Below, one piece after another: positions 43,247 to 51,355 of a stretch of DNA of 64,000 bases. The position numbers and the translations under genes were made by a program. Each line of letters starts with the position of its first letter. Positions within the stretch are counted from its first letter, which is position 1. This DNA comes from Hyphomonas sp. (GTDB lineage: Bacteria > Pseudomonadota > Alphaproteobacteria > Caulobacterales > Hyphomonadaceae), in contig NZ_PNMA01000012.1 of NCBI RefSeq assembly GCF_013823385.1, positions 1 through 64,000 on the forward strand, read 5' to 3'. The notes beneath the pieces were generated by a model. It was not told the DNA's origin and did no database searches. It saw only the letters and a program-made list of their open reading frames with translations.

Positions 43247-43909
43247 TCAACGCGGCGCCTTGATCGCCAGATCATACGCCTCGATCAACGCCATCAGCGC
43301 AGCGAGGGCGGCCTTGTAAGCCCCGGGTTCCTCCAGCCCGGCCTCACGCGCAAAGGCTTTCGCCGTATCCGAACGGACCAGAAGGCTTTCAAGCTGACGG
43401 AACCTATCCAATCCAATCACGGCCTCCAGCGCAGCCAGACGTGACAGCGCCGCCTCCGGCCCCATACTTGGCGGCCTGCGTTCACCGAGCTTGGACGGGC
43501 GCGTGGACGCCTGATGCATATCGACAAGGAAACGCTGGCTGGCCGCCCTGAGCCTTGCCAGCTCGCCGGGCTTGCTGATGAGGTCAGCGGTGATCGTATC
43601 GAACAGGGAAACCGGCTTCTGCCCACGCCTTCCTTCCAGCAGCCTGACTGGCGGAGGAATGGCCGCGCCCGAAGGGGCAAGCGGCTGGATGGCAAGCCAA
43701 CGCCGGGGCTTTTGCGGGTCCGCGTGCACCGCGCCTTCGGCCTTTAGCCGCCCCGCAATCAGCGGGGAAATGCACCCCGCAGCCGACATCCTTGCATCCT
43801 GGCAACGATAGGCCCGCCACTGGCCGCCGCTTTCCACCAGCATGCCACCTGCCGCCAGCACGCGGCGCACCTGCGTTTCGCTCAAGGCGCGCAACCTCGC
43901 CCGGCTCAT
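43247..43909 (-). CDS. DUF6456-like protein, possible DNA-associated regulator
   Basis: This 220-residue, basic protein begins MSRARLRALSETQVRRVLAAGGMLVESGGQWRAYRCQDARMSAAGC, a short region that looks like a small winged or helix-turn-helix-type module, followed by a helical C-terminal domain with GPEAALSRLAALEAVIG and LMALIEAYDLAIKAPR. I recall this layout from proteins annotated with DUF6456 in alphaproteobacteria, but cannot confirm it here. Its ATG overlaps the stop of the upstream DnaA-like gene by four bases, so the two are translationally coupled. Function inferred only weakly. Confidence 0.6.
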   Translation of the reverse strand: MSRARLRALSETQVRRVLAAGGMLVESGGQWRAYRCQDARMSAAGCISPLIAGRLKAEGAVHADPQKPRRWLAIQPLAPSGAAIPPPVRLLEGRRGQKPVSLFDTITADLISKPGELARLRAASQRFLVDMHQASTRPSKLGERRPPSMGPEAALSRLAALEAVIGLDRFRQLESLLVRSDTAKAFAREAGLEEPGAYKAALAALMALIEAYDLAIKAPR

Positions 43910-44250
43910 ACCGCCACCTCCGCAGCCCCCAGCAGGACAACCGACTGAATGCCGCTGGAAAGCTGTTCGATCCAGATGTCGAAATCCGCGTCCTCCCGAT
44001 AATCCTCGATGATCCGGCAGGCATGGGAAATGGTCGAGCGGTCCCGGCCGAAGGCACGGGCGACGCGGGCAAGGCTCATTCCGCAGGCCGTATGGGTCAG
44101 ATACATCGCAATATGCCGGGCGCGCGCATGGACCGGATTTCCACGCTCCTCCGACAGCACAGCCTCGGCCTTCAGGCCAAGGGCGTAAGCCACCAGCGCG
44201 CCCGCCAGATAGGCCCTGTCTTCATCTCTTTGGGGATTGAACTCCGCCAT
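43906..44250 (-). CDS. Stand-alone DnaA domain IV-like DNA-binding protein
   Basis: The 114-residue protein has no ATPase; its middle resembles the C-terminal DNA-binding domain of DnaA: ARHIAMYLTHTACGMSLARVARAFGRDRSTISHACRIIED (about residues 44-83), with helix-turn-helix spacing and the GRD-ST pattern. In DnaA the equivalent loop reads GRDHTT, and the histidine contacts the DnaA box; here that residue is Arg, so the binding specificity may differ. It might bind DnaA-box-like sites as a regulator. It is translated with the following DUF6456-like gene (ATGA overlap). Alternative: a generic helix-turn-helix regulator. Confidence 0.75.
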   Translation of the reverse strand: MAEFNPQRDEDRAYLAGALVAYALGLKAEAVLSEERGNPVHARARHIAMYLTHTACGMSLARVARAFGRDRSTISHACRIIEDYREDADFDIWIEQLSSGIQSVVLLGAAEVAV

Positions 44251-44350
44251 TCACCACTCCTCTTCGGTTATGAGGAGATCATAGCCGAGATCGAGAGGTG
44301 TAGGATAACTTTCCTATTCCAGCAAGCAAGTGCCCGGAAAATGCTGGGGA

Positions 44351-44851
44351 TCAGGCGGCAAAGCGTGACCTGGAATGTTGGATAAGCCCGTCATCCTTGG
44401 GGAGCGTCCGCAGCAGCCTGCGGCTCGGCAGCAGCTCATCATGGCACAGAACCTGGCTCAGCTGGCCATCATCGCCCACCAGTGGCAGACGCAGCCAGGC
44501 ATGGATCCGGCCCTCGATCTCGATAATGCCGCCGACCGGCTCGCCCCGCTCCAGCGCAGCGGAAAGCCCAAGCGCATAACACTCGCCATGGGCGCCGGCG
44601 ATTTCCGTCAGGCGCATACCCCGCACCTCAACCCCGAAAATCTCCCGCAGCCTCGACCCGGCGATCCGGAACCGGCATTCACCGGCCTCATCCACTTCGA
44701 CGATCGAAATGCAGGCCAGCGCGCTGCGCAGGGCGCCGGGATCGATGTTGTCTCTTGCGACCCGCCCCTTGCCATCACGGCGCGACTGCCAGTGCTGGAT
44801 CAGCACTTCCTGAGCATCTGTGATACCGGCAAAAACATTCTGTTGACGCAT
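44351..44851 (-). CDS. PAS-fold protein (PF07310-type)
   Basis: This 166-residue cytoplasmic protein resembles single-domain PAS proteins widespread in alphaproteobacteria: VLIQHWQSRRDGKGRVARDNIDPGALRSALACISIVEVDEAGECRFRIAGSRLREIFG gives the strand-helix pattern, and GIIEIEGRIHAWLRLPLVGDDGQLSQVLCH the second half. There is no output domain, so it probably signals by interacting with other proteins. ATG at 44851 is preceded by a GGGGGC run about eight bases away; TTG at 44914 would add 21 residues. Confidence 0.8.
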   Translation of the reverse strand: MRQQNVFAGITDAQEVLIQHWQSRRDGKGRVARDNIDPGALRSALACISIVEVDEAGECRFRIAGSRLREIFGVEVRGMRLTEIAGAHGECYALGLSAALERGEPVGGIIEIEGRIHAWLRLPLVGDDGQLSQVLCHDELLPSRRLLRTLPKDDGLIQHSRSRFAA

Positions 44852-44947
44852 GACTGCCGCCCCCGCGGTGATTCGATAAGAATCACCTATCGCGCGAGTA
44901 GACTCTGGGATCAAGAGTCGATGAAGGAATTTGTTAACACAGATTAG

Positions 44948-44959
44948 CGAAATATTTCG
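44948..44959. promoter_or_regulatory. AT-rich palindrome upstream of the PAS gene
   Basis: CGAAATATTTCG is a perfect 12-bp palindrome in the AT-rich DNA between mucR's end and the PAS gene's start (44852-44998). It lies about 100 bp upstream of the PAS ATG, which is a plausible operator position. MucR-type regulators favour AT-rich sites with TpA steps, but binding here is only a suggestion. Confidence 0.4.
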
Positions 44960-44998
44960 TTTCGATTTCGCAATGACCTGTATTTTCTTGCGCTATGC

Positions 44999-45430
44999 TT
45001 AGCGTTCTTGGCGGCCGAGGCCCATTTTCTTGGCCAGTTTTGACCGCTGCGCAGAATAACCTGGGGCGACCATGGGATAGTCTGCCGGCAGGCCCCACTT
45101 CTCGCGATACTCATCCGGCGACATGTCATATTTTGACCGCAGGTGCCGTTTCAGCGATTTGAACTTCAGCCCGTCTTCGAGGCAGATCAGATAGTCGTGC
45201 TGTATGGATTTCTTCACGGAAACAGCCGGTTTCAGCCGCTCCGGTTCGCGTATGGGATCGCCAAGTTCCACGAGGGAGCGGTGAACATTGCGAATCAAGT
45301 CCGGAAGTTCTGTCGTCTGCACCGCATTATTCCGGACATAAGCAGCCACAATTTCTGTAGCATATACAACGAAATCGTTCGATCTGACCGACACGTTCTC
45401 TTCTTCCGGCATACCCTGCACCCCGTCCAT
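44999..45430 (-). CDS. mucR: Ros/MucR family transcriptional regulator
   Basis: The protein (143 residues from ATG 45430; 153 from TTG 45460) is a MucR-type global regulator of surface polysaccharide and cell-cycle or virulence genes in alphaproteobacteria. The core DYLICLEDGLKFKSLKRHLRSKYDMSPDEYREKWGLP and the tail YPMVAPGYSAQRSKLAKKMGLG are characteristic. In Ros the zinc is held by CxxC and two histidines. Here the second Cys is Asp, as in MucR, and the last His position is Lys/Tyr (RHLRSKY), so zinc binding is doubtful. The N-terminal half is the oligomerisation domain. A palindrome overlaps its upstream region. Confidence 0.9.
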   Translation of the reverse strand: MDGVQGMPEEENVSVRSNDFVVYATEIVAAYVRNNAVQTTELPDLIRNVHRSLVELGDPIREPERLKPAVSVKKSIQHDYLICLEDGLKFKSLKRHLRSKYDMSPDEYREKWGLPADYPMVAPGYSAQRSKLAKKMGLGRQER

Positions 45431-45445
45431 TACTTGGGAAGCGTA

Positions 45446-45459
45446 TGTCACCTCTGACA
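45446..45459 (-). promoter_or_regulatory. Palindrome in the mucR start region
   Basis: TGTCA-CCTC-TGACA is a 14-bp inverted repeat overlapping the TTG start option and located 16 bases before the ATG at 45430. On the minus strand, TTGACC lies just upstream and could be a -35 box, with TACGCT as -10 after 16 bases, so the repeat would sit between the promoter boxes. Autoregulation is known for MucR-type genes in rhizobia; whether this repeat is the site is inferred. Confidence 0.4.
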
Positions 45460-45558
45460 AAGGTCAAATACAGAAATTCCGAGACTGTCTGACAGGCCGC
45501 CAGGCGGGCGGCCTCCATTGAGGTTTTATTGCATCCGTGAGCGCGTGTCCCGGGCAGG

Positions 45559-45590
45559 AAAAACGGGCCAGCCGGGGTTTCCGGCTGGCC
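45559..45590 (-). terminator. Rho-independent terminator of the antiporter operon
   Basis: On the minus strand GGCCAGCCGG (complement of 45581-45590) pairs with CCGGCTGGCC (complement of 45566-45575) around five bases, followed by CGTTTTT. It begins seven bases after the stop of the last antiporter gene. A further GC hairpin (GGCCGCC/GGCGGCC, 45495-45513) lies between it and mucR. Confidence 0.88.
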
Positions 45591-45596
45591 GTTTCG

Positions 45597-47375
45597 TCAG
45601 CTCGACAGGAAGGACATCAACAGCACAGCCGCCAGGATAACGGCGGTCCAGATCGATGCGCCGCCGGACAAACCACCCCGCGCGATCTCTCCTCGCGGAC
45701 TGAAGGCAGATTCCAGCCGCTTGTAGGCCCTCTCCGACAGCCGCGAGAACATGGCGGACATCGCCGGCCCCATCTTGCCCCAGACCGTGCCCGACCATTG
45801 CACGAAGCCGTAGCCGGCCTTGCGGTAGAACCAGTCGGTATCGAGGATCGTGCCGGGCTTCTCTGCCGGATAGAGCGCGAAGCGCTTGAGCAGAATGAAG
45901 GCAAAGGTAGCCAGTACCAGAAGCTGCATCTGGGTGAGGATGTGCTCCAGCGTGAAGGGCTGATAGCTGGAAGCCTCAACCGGATATGGCAGCAGGCTGT
46001 AGAGCCACTGATAGCCAAAGCCCGGAATGATCGCGGGGAGGCCGACGGCGATACACAGGAAAGCGGCCATACCCATTGCCAGAAGCATGTTGAATGGCGC
46101 TTCCTTCACCCGCTTGCCACTGTCGTGGCCGAAGAAGGCAAAGTACGGGATCTTGATGCCCGAATGCTCAAGCACACCTGCCGAGGCAAAGAGCAGCATC
46201 AGCCAGACGACAACCATGCCGGCATCCGACACGCCTTCATACGCCACCGCGCTCATTGTCAGCGACTTGGCGACGAAGCCGGAGAAGAGCGGGAAGGCCG
46301 AGATCGACAGGCCGCCGATGATGCAGAACAGCGTCGTCCAGGGCATGGAGCGGTAAAGCCCGCCCAGTTCCGACGCCTTGGTCGTACCGGTACGGTAAAG
46401 CACCGCGCCCATGCTCATGAACAGCAGGGCCTTGTAGATGATGTGCGCAAAAGCATGCGCGCTGGCGCCATTCAGGGCGAGCGCGTTGCCCACCCCGGCT
46501 GTGCCGACCCCGATGGCGCAGATCATGAAGCCGACCTGGTTGTTCAGCGAATAGGCCAGAACCCGGCGCAGATCGTTCTCGATCACGGCGAAGAAGACCG
46601 GGAAGACGGTCATGATGGCGCCGATCCAGATCAGCGCATCGAAGCCTGGGAACAGGCGCGCAAAACCATAAACCGCAAGCTTCGTGGTGAAGGCAGACAG
46701 CACCACCGCCCCGACCACGGAGGCCTTGGGATAGGAATCCTGCAGCCAGTTATGCATGAAGGGGAAGGCCGCCTTGATGCCGAGCGCGATGAATATGTAG
46801 ATCGCGCCGGGATCGCTGAAGCTCTGGAAGGCCTCGAGCGAGAGCGTGCCATTGTAGCGCCAGACATAGGACAGGCCATCGAGCAGGATCACGCCCGACA
46901 GGATCTGGATCACCAGATAACGCATCGAGGCAAAGTAGGCCGCCCGCGTGCCCGCCTGCAGCACCAGGAACACCGAGGTAATGGCGGTGATTTCCCAGAA
47001 GATGAACAGCGTCATCAGGTCGCCCGCAAAGCTCGCCGAAACCGCCGCGCCGGCATAGGCCAGCGCCATGCCATCCTGGCGGGGATTGTTCGTGTGCAGC
47101 GCATAGATGGCATTGAGCAAAGACGCGATCAGGAAGGCGAGGCCGAAGATGAAGTTCAGGCTGTCGACGCGGTAAAAGCTGAAGGTGATGTCGAGCGCTT
47201 CGGCGGTCAGCAGGTCCACCTCATGTGGCGCCATCACGAGCAGCGCGATCGCGACGATGGGCGTGCCGACGGTAAGCACCTGGCGAACCTGGCGGTATGG
47301 GATGAAAAGGGCAGCGATGCCCACAAGGATCATCAGCCAGCCGGGATTGAGGGCAGCAAGCCAAGCCGGCATCAT
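45597..47375 (-). CDS. Antiporter-like NuoL/MrpD-type subunit (third of three)
   Basis: This 592-residue protein with about 14-16 helices belongs to the antiporter-like subunits shared by Mrp antiporters and complex I. Key polar residues are present: Glu in LMTLFIFWEITAITS, Lys in ALGIKAAFPFMHNWLQ, Lys in FTTKLAVYGF, and Lys in AFAHIIYKALLFM. A C-terminal extension (from about 480) includes PGTILDTDWFYRKAG and an amphipathic stretch before a last helix, reminiscent of NuoL-like C-termini. It is the last gene of the operon and overlaps the small gene before it by four bases. It may replace the N-terminal part of MrpA, but that is inference. Confidence 0.88.
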   Translation of the reverse strand: MMPAWLAALNPGWLMILVGIAALFIPYRQVRQVLTVGTPIVAIALLVMAPHEVDLLTAEALDITFSFYRVDSLNFIFGLAFLIASLLNAIYALHTNNPRQDGMALAYAGAAVSASFAGDLMTLFIFWEITAITSVFLVLQAGTRAAYFASMRYLVIQILSGVILLDGLSYVWRYNGTLSLEAFQSFSDPGAIYIFIALGIKAAFPFMHNWLQDSYPKASVVGAVVLSAFTTKLAVYGFARLFPGFDALIWIGAIMTVFPVFFAVIENDLRRVLAYSLNNQVGFMICAIGVGTAGVGNALALNGASAHAFAHIIYKALLFMSMGAVLYRTGTTKASELGGLYRSMPWTTLFCIIGGLSISAFPLFSGFVAKSLTMSAVAYEGVSDAGMVVVWLMLLFASAGVLEHSGIKIPYFAFFGHDSGKRVKEAPFNMLLAMGMAAFLCIAVGLPAIIPGFGYQWLYSLLPYPVEASSYQPFTLEHILTQMQLLVLATFAFILLKRFALYPAEKPGTILDTDWFYRKAGYGFVQWSGTVWGKMGPAMSAMFSRLSERAYKRLESAFSPRGEIARGGLSGGASIWTAVILAAVLLMSFLSS

Positions 47376-47815
47376 TCTTCTCCCTCAAAGGCTTTGGGTT
47401 CGCCCGCATTCAGGCGGTCAGCAATCGCCGGATCGATATCGGCAGGCGGACCGCTGAGATCGCCATAATAGTTTTCGTCACGGCGCAGCAGCTTGCCGAG
47501 CGGCCAGCCCATGAGCACGACGAACGAGAACGCCGCAAAGCCCCACAGCGCGTAAAAACCGACAGCATTTGCGATGCCGATCTTTTCATGCCGGGGCACC
47601 ACAAGATCGAGCAGAACCAGCAGGATCGACAGGCCAGCCATGCCCCAGAAGATGATCCCGCCAATGCCCTTCTTCTCGGTCCAGCCGAAGAGCACCCGCG
47701 ACATCGGATGAATGCCGTCTTCCGAAGTCCGGCTCATGGCATTCACCTTTTCAGCCGCCGTTTTCACGAAGCGGCCGGACGTATCCCGGACGGGAGGGGT
47801 CGTGTCGTTGCTCAT
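47372..47815 (-). CDS. Small membrane protein in the antiporter operon, 147 aa
   Basis: The protein has a hydrophilic N-terminus (about 50 residues, SNDTTPPVRDTSGRFVKTAAEK), two membrane helices (about 52-70 and 82-105; GGIIFWGMAGLSILLVLLDLVV, FYALWGFAAFSFVVLMGWPLG), and an acidic tail. It overlaps both neighbours by four bases (ATGA-type), so it is part of the same translational unit. I recognise no standard Mrp subunit in it. It could be an accessory subunit or a coupling factor between the second and third large subunits. Function unknown. Confidence 0.75.
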   Translation of the reverse strand: MSNDTTPPVRDTSGRFVKTAAEKVNAMSRTSEDGIHPMSRVLFGWTEKKGIGGIIFWGMAGLSILLVLLDLVVPRHEKIGIANAVGFYALWGFAAFSFVVLMGWPLGKLLRRDENYYGDLSGPPADIDPAIADRLNAGEPKAFEGEE

Positions 47816-49320
47816 GGCAGCGCGGCCTCCTGAACTGTGGTTGTGGCCGCATCCAGCGCGGGCGCAAGGAAATCTCCCATCGGATCAACCAGCAGGAAGA
47901 GGATGAGGCAAAGGAAGGCGGTGAACAGCGGCGCCGCCACCGTCAGCGCGGGCGCCCCGCCCGGCCGCTTGAATTCCTTCACCGGAGCTTCCGGTGGCGG
48001 CGGCATCAGCGCCAGGATCGGGATCGGCAGCAGATAGGCAATGTTCAGCACCGAAGACGCAATCAGGATGAACGGCACCCAGTCTGCCCCACGGTCGACC
48101 GCGCCCTGCATCAGCTCATACTTCGGCCAGTCCCCAGCAAAGGGCGGCACCCCGATGATCGAGAGGGAGGCCATGAAGAAGGCGATGAAGATCAGCGGCA
48201 TCTTCCGGCCAAGGCCGCGCATGTCGGAGATATTGGTGAGACCCGTGGCCACATAGATAGCCCCGGCGCACATGAAGAGCGTGATCTTGGCAACGGCGTG
48301 GGCCGCGATCTGCAGCGAGCCGCCCATGAAGCCGGCCTTGTCCGCCAGCATGGCACCGAGCGTGACATAGGCCAGCTGCGCCACCGTTGAATAGGCAAGA
48401 CGCGCCTTGAGATTGTCCTTGGTCAACGCAATCAGCGACGCGACCACAATGGTGATACAGGCCACATCCATCAGGAATTCGCGGGATGGGGTCGCGTTCA
48501 GCAGGTCAGCGCCGAAGATATACATCGACACCTTCAGCACCGTGAACACCCCTGCCTTCACGACCGCCACGGCGTGCAGCAGCGCAGAGACCGGCGTTGG
48601 CGCCACCATCGCGTTCGGGAGCCAGAAATGGAACGGCATGAGCGCCGCCTTGCCGATACCGAACACGAACAGCAGCAGCAGCGCGCTGGCAACGACCGGC
48701 GAAATCTGGACATTCGCCAGAAGGCCGCCCTCGACAAAGTCGAGCCGCTGACCGGCCACGAACCAGGTCCACATGATGGCTGTCAGGAAGAAGCCGATGG
48801 AGGTGCCAAGCAGGGTCAGCAGGTAGATGCGCGCGCCGCGCTGGGCGGCTGCGTCTCCCTTGTGCGCGACCAGCGGATAGGTCGACAGCGTCAGCACTTC
48901 ATAGAAGATGAAAAGCGTGAACAGGTTGGCCGCCGACGCAACGCCCATGGCGCCGCAGATGGCGATGGCGAAGCAGATGTAGAAGCGCGTCTGGTTCCGC
49001 TCGCGGTTCCCGCGCATGTAGCCGATGGAATAGAACGAGTTCACGATCCACAGGCCGCTGGCCACGATCGCAAACAATGCGCCGAGCGGCTCCAGCTTGA
49101 ACGCAATCTCCAGCCCCGGCGCGGCCTGGCCGACGAACAGTTCCGGGCGCGCGCCAGACGACACCAGCGCCGCCAGCTGGATCACCACCGCAAACAGGGC
49201 AATCGATCCGACAATCGTGACACCTTCCCGGATGTTCGGGAACTTGCCCATGGCGGCAATGCCCGCCGCGATCATCAGCGGCAGGAGAATGACGGCGGCA
49301 ATGAGGGTTTCCGGGGTCAT
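47812..49320 (-). CDS. Antiporter-like NuoM/MrpD-type subunit (second of three)
   Basis: This 502-residue protein has about 14 helices with the conserved polar residues of the family: Glu in LFTLFIFYEVLTLSTY, Lys in GIGKAALMPFHFWLPNA, Lys in AVVKAGVFTVLK, and Lys in IAAHAVAKITLFM. These residues form the proton path across the subunit. It overlaps the first MrpD-like gene and the small gene after it by four bases each. Direct orthology to one Mrp subunit cannot be assigned without a tree. Confidence 0.9.
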   Translation of the reverse strand: MTPETLIAAVILLPLMIAAGIAAMGKFPNIREGVTIVGSIALFAVVIQLAALVSSGARPELFVGQAAPGLEIAFKLEPLGALFAIVASGLWIVNSFYSIGYMRGNRERNQTRFYICFAIAICGAMGVASAANLFTLFIFYEVLTLSTYPLVAHKGDAAAQRGARIYLLTLLGTSIGFFLTAIMWTWFVAGQRLDFVEGGLLANVQISPVVASALLLLFVFGIGKAALMPFHFWLPNAMVAPTPVSALLHAVAVVKAGVFTVLKVSMYIFGADLLNATPSREFLMDVACITIVVASLIALTKDNLKARLAYSTVAQLAYVTLGAMLADKAGFMGGSLQIAAHAVAKITLFMCAGAIYVATGLTNISDMRGLGRKMPLIFIAFFMASLSIIGVPPFAGDWPKYELMQGAVDRGADWVPFILIASSVLNIAYLLPIPILALMPPPPEAPVKEFKRPGGAPALTVAAPLFTAFLCLILFLLVDPMGDFLAPALDAATTTVQEAALP

Positions 49321-50855
49321 CGGAACGCCTCCAGACCAAGGGCAGCCACGGCCCCGTCACGGGCAAGGCCCAGCGGGAAATCGGCGGCAATGCCGAAATA
49401 AAGATTGGCGAGCGCCAGTATCCAGAGCGGCACAAGGATAAGCAGCGGCGCCTCCTTATGGGTTTTGCGCGGGTTGATGGGCGGCTGGAAGAATGCCGCC
49501 TGCAGAATGCGGCCGACATAGAAGACAGCCAGGAAGCTGGAGAACACGACGAGCAGCACCGCCCACCACCAGCCTTCGGCAAACAGCGCGTAGCCGAGCT
49601 GCAGCTTGGAGATGAAGCCTGCCGTGAGCGGCACGCCGATCAGCGAAAGACCGGCAATTGCGAAGGCCGTCATCGTCCATGGCGCCGTGCGGCCAAGGCC
49701 GGCAAAGTCACGTATCGTCGTGCCCTGATGGGTCATCACGATCCCGGCAATGGCCATGAACAGCGCGCCCTTCATCAGGGCGTGGTTGAAGAGGTGAAGC
49801 AGGCCCGCCGCCACGCCCGGCGCGGTGGCCAGTGACACGCCCAGCAGCATGTAGCCAACCTGCGCTACAGAGGAATAGGCCAGGACGCGGCGCACATCGG
49901 TCTGGAACACCGCCTGGAAGCTGCAGATGACCATCGCTGCAATTCCCAGCGGCGCCAGGATCCAGGAGAAGCTTGCCAACTCAAAGCTGTATTCCGGGCG
50001 GAACACCGTGAACAGGAAGCGCACCAGCGCGTAGAGCGCCACCTTGGTTGCCGTTGCCGAGAGGAAAACGGTGACGAAGCTCGGGCTGTAGGAATAGGCG
50101 TTGGGCAGCCATTGGTGGAGCGGCCACATCGCGGCCTTCAGGCCGAGGCCGACGATGATGAACGCGAAGCCGACCTGAACCGACCGGCTGGTGGTGAGCG
50201 CCGGAAGGCGGTCTGCAATATCGGCCATGTTCAGCGTACCGGTGGCCGCATAGAGGAAGCCGATACCGATGATGTAGAAGCTGGCGCCCAGCGTACCCAT
50301 GATCAGATAGTTGAAGGCCGCCGGCAGCGCCCGCCGATCGCGCTGCGCACCCATGGCAACCATCACATAGGTGGCCAGCGAACTGATCTCCAGGAAGACG
50401 AAAAGGTTGAACGCATCCCCTGTCGAGGCGACGCCCAGGAGGCCCGCCATGCAGAGCAGGAAGGCCGCGTAGAACATGCCGAGCTTGTTGCGGTTCTTGA
50501 GCTCGGAGGCAATCGTGGGCCAGGAAAATACCGATGCCAGAAAGCCGATACCGGTCACCAGCAGCAGGATCATCGCATTCAGCGCATCGGTCCGGAACTC
50601 GATGCCGATGGGCGGCGGCCAGCGGCCGATTTCATAGGACAGGACCCCTGTCGGCGAGGATTGCACCAGCCCCAGCGTGACGATGGCCAGATAGAAGGAT
50701 ACCGCCGCCGTCAGGACGGAAATGAGCCAGGCCGCACGCCCGTTGGGCAGGATCGCCACGAGCGGCGCAATCAGCATCGGCACTGCAACGATCAGTATCG
50801 GCGCGTGCGCAAGCGCCCAGGCGGGCGCGGAGGTCAGCACGGATTCCAGCGTCAT
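49317..50855 (-). CDS. mrpD: Na+/H+ antiporter subunit D-like protein (first of three)
   Basis: The 512-residue protein has about 14 helices. Polar residues are Glu in LFVFLEISSLATYVM, Lys in GLGLKAAMWPLHQWLPNA, Lys in SATATKVALYALVR and Lys in LFNHALMKGALFM. Its position directly after the C subunit, with an ATGA overlap, makes it the best candidate for the true MrpD. MrpD-type subunits carry protons or cations in the complex. The cation actually exchanged (Na+, Li+ or K+) is not decided by the sequence. Confidence 0.92.
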   Translation of the reverse strand: MTLESVLTSAPAWALAHAPILIVAVPMLIAPLVAILPNGRAAWLISVLTAAVSFYLAIVTLGLVQSSPTGVLSYEIGRWPPPIGIEFRTDALNAMILLLVTGIGFLASVFSWPTIASELKNRNKLGMFYAAFLLCMAGLLGVASTGDAFNLFVFLEISSLATYVMVAMGAQRDRRALPAAFNYLIMGTLGASFYIIGIGFLYAATGTLNMADIADRLPALTTSRSVQVGFAFIIVGLGLKAAMWPLHQWLPNAYSYSPSFVTVFLSATATKVALYALVRFLFTVFRPEYSFELASFSWILAPLGIAAMVICSFQAVFQTDVRRVLAYSSVAQVGYMLLGVSLATAPGVAAGLLHLFNHALMKGALFMAIAGIVMTHQGTTIRDFAGLGRTAPWTMTAFAIAGLSLIGVPLTAGFISKLQLGYALFAEGWWWAVLLVVFSSFLAVFYVGRILQAAFFQPPINPRKTHKEAPLLILVPLWILALANLYFGIAADFPLGLARDGAVAALGLEAFR

Positions 50856-51352
50856 GCCGAAGCCTCTTTGATGTCTTTGTCTGCTTCGAGTTCCTGGGCG
50901 AACGCAGTTTGCATGTCGATCTCGCGAACCTCATCGGCTTCGATGGTGCCATAGGCTTCGCGAATGCGGACGATCAGGGCGAGGCCAAGCGAGAGCGTGG
51001 CCACGCCAACGACGATCGCCGTCAGCATCAGGACGTGCGGCAGCGGATTGGAATAAAGGTGATGCAGGTCGGCGAAGCGTTCACCGGTTGCCGCCAGCAG
51101 CGAGTCTGGACCGTTCACCCCGTCATGCACCGGGTCGGAATGATACGGCGTATCTTCCGGCAGAAGGATCGGCGCTGTGCCGCCACTGACTTTGGCAAGC
51201 GACACATAGAAAAGACAGATTGTCGTCTGGAAGATCGACAGCCCGACGAGGCGCTTGATGAGGTTTTCAGCAGAGAAGGCAATGTAGAGGCCGATCATCA
51301 TAAGACAGATGATTGCCCAGTACCCTGCGCGTTCGAGAACAAATTCGACCAT
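50852..51352 (-). CDS. mrpC: Na+/H+ antiporter subunit C (NuoK-like)
   Basis: This 166-residue protein has the three-helix NuoK/MrpC core: GYWAIICLMMIGLYIAFSAENLIKRLVGLSIFQTTICLFYVSL, then LPHVLMLTAIVVGVATLSLGLALIVRIREAYG. The glutamate in SAENLIK is a conserved family residue. Between helices two and three is an extended loop (PEDTPYHSDPVHDGVNGPD), and there is a charged C-terminal tail. It begins four bases after the B subunit stop and overlaps mrpD by four bases. Confidence 0.92.
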   Translation of the reverse strand: MVEFVLERAGYWAIICLMMIGLYIAFSAENLIKRLVGLSIFQTTICLFYVSLAKVSGGTAPILLPEDTPYHSDPVHDGVNGPDSLLAATGERFADLHHLYSNPLPHVLMLTAIVVGVATLSLGLALIVRIREAYGTIEADEVREIDMQTAFAQELEADKDIKEASA

Positions 51353-51355
51353 GGC

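Noticed and set aside
45537-47468. A 643-codon open frame on the plus strand
   Set aside because: It is antisense to the third antiporter subunit; the His/Arg/Gln-rich translation is that of complementary membrane-protein codons.
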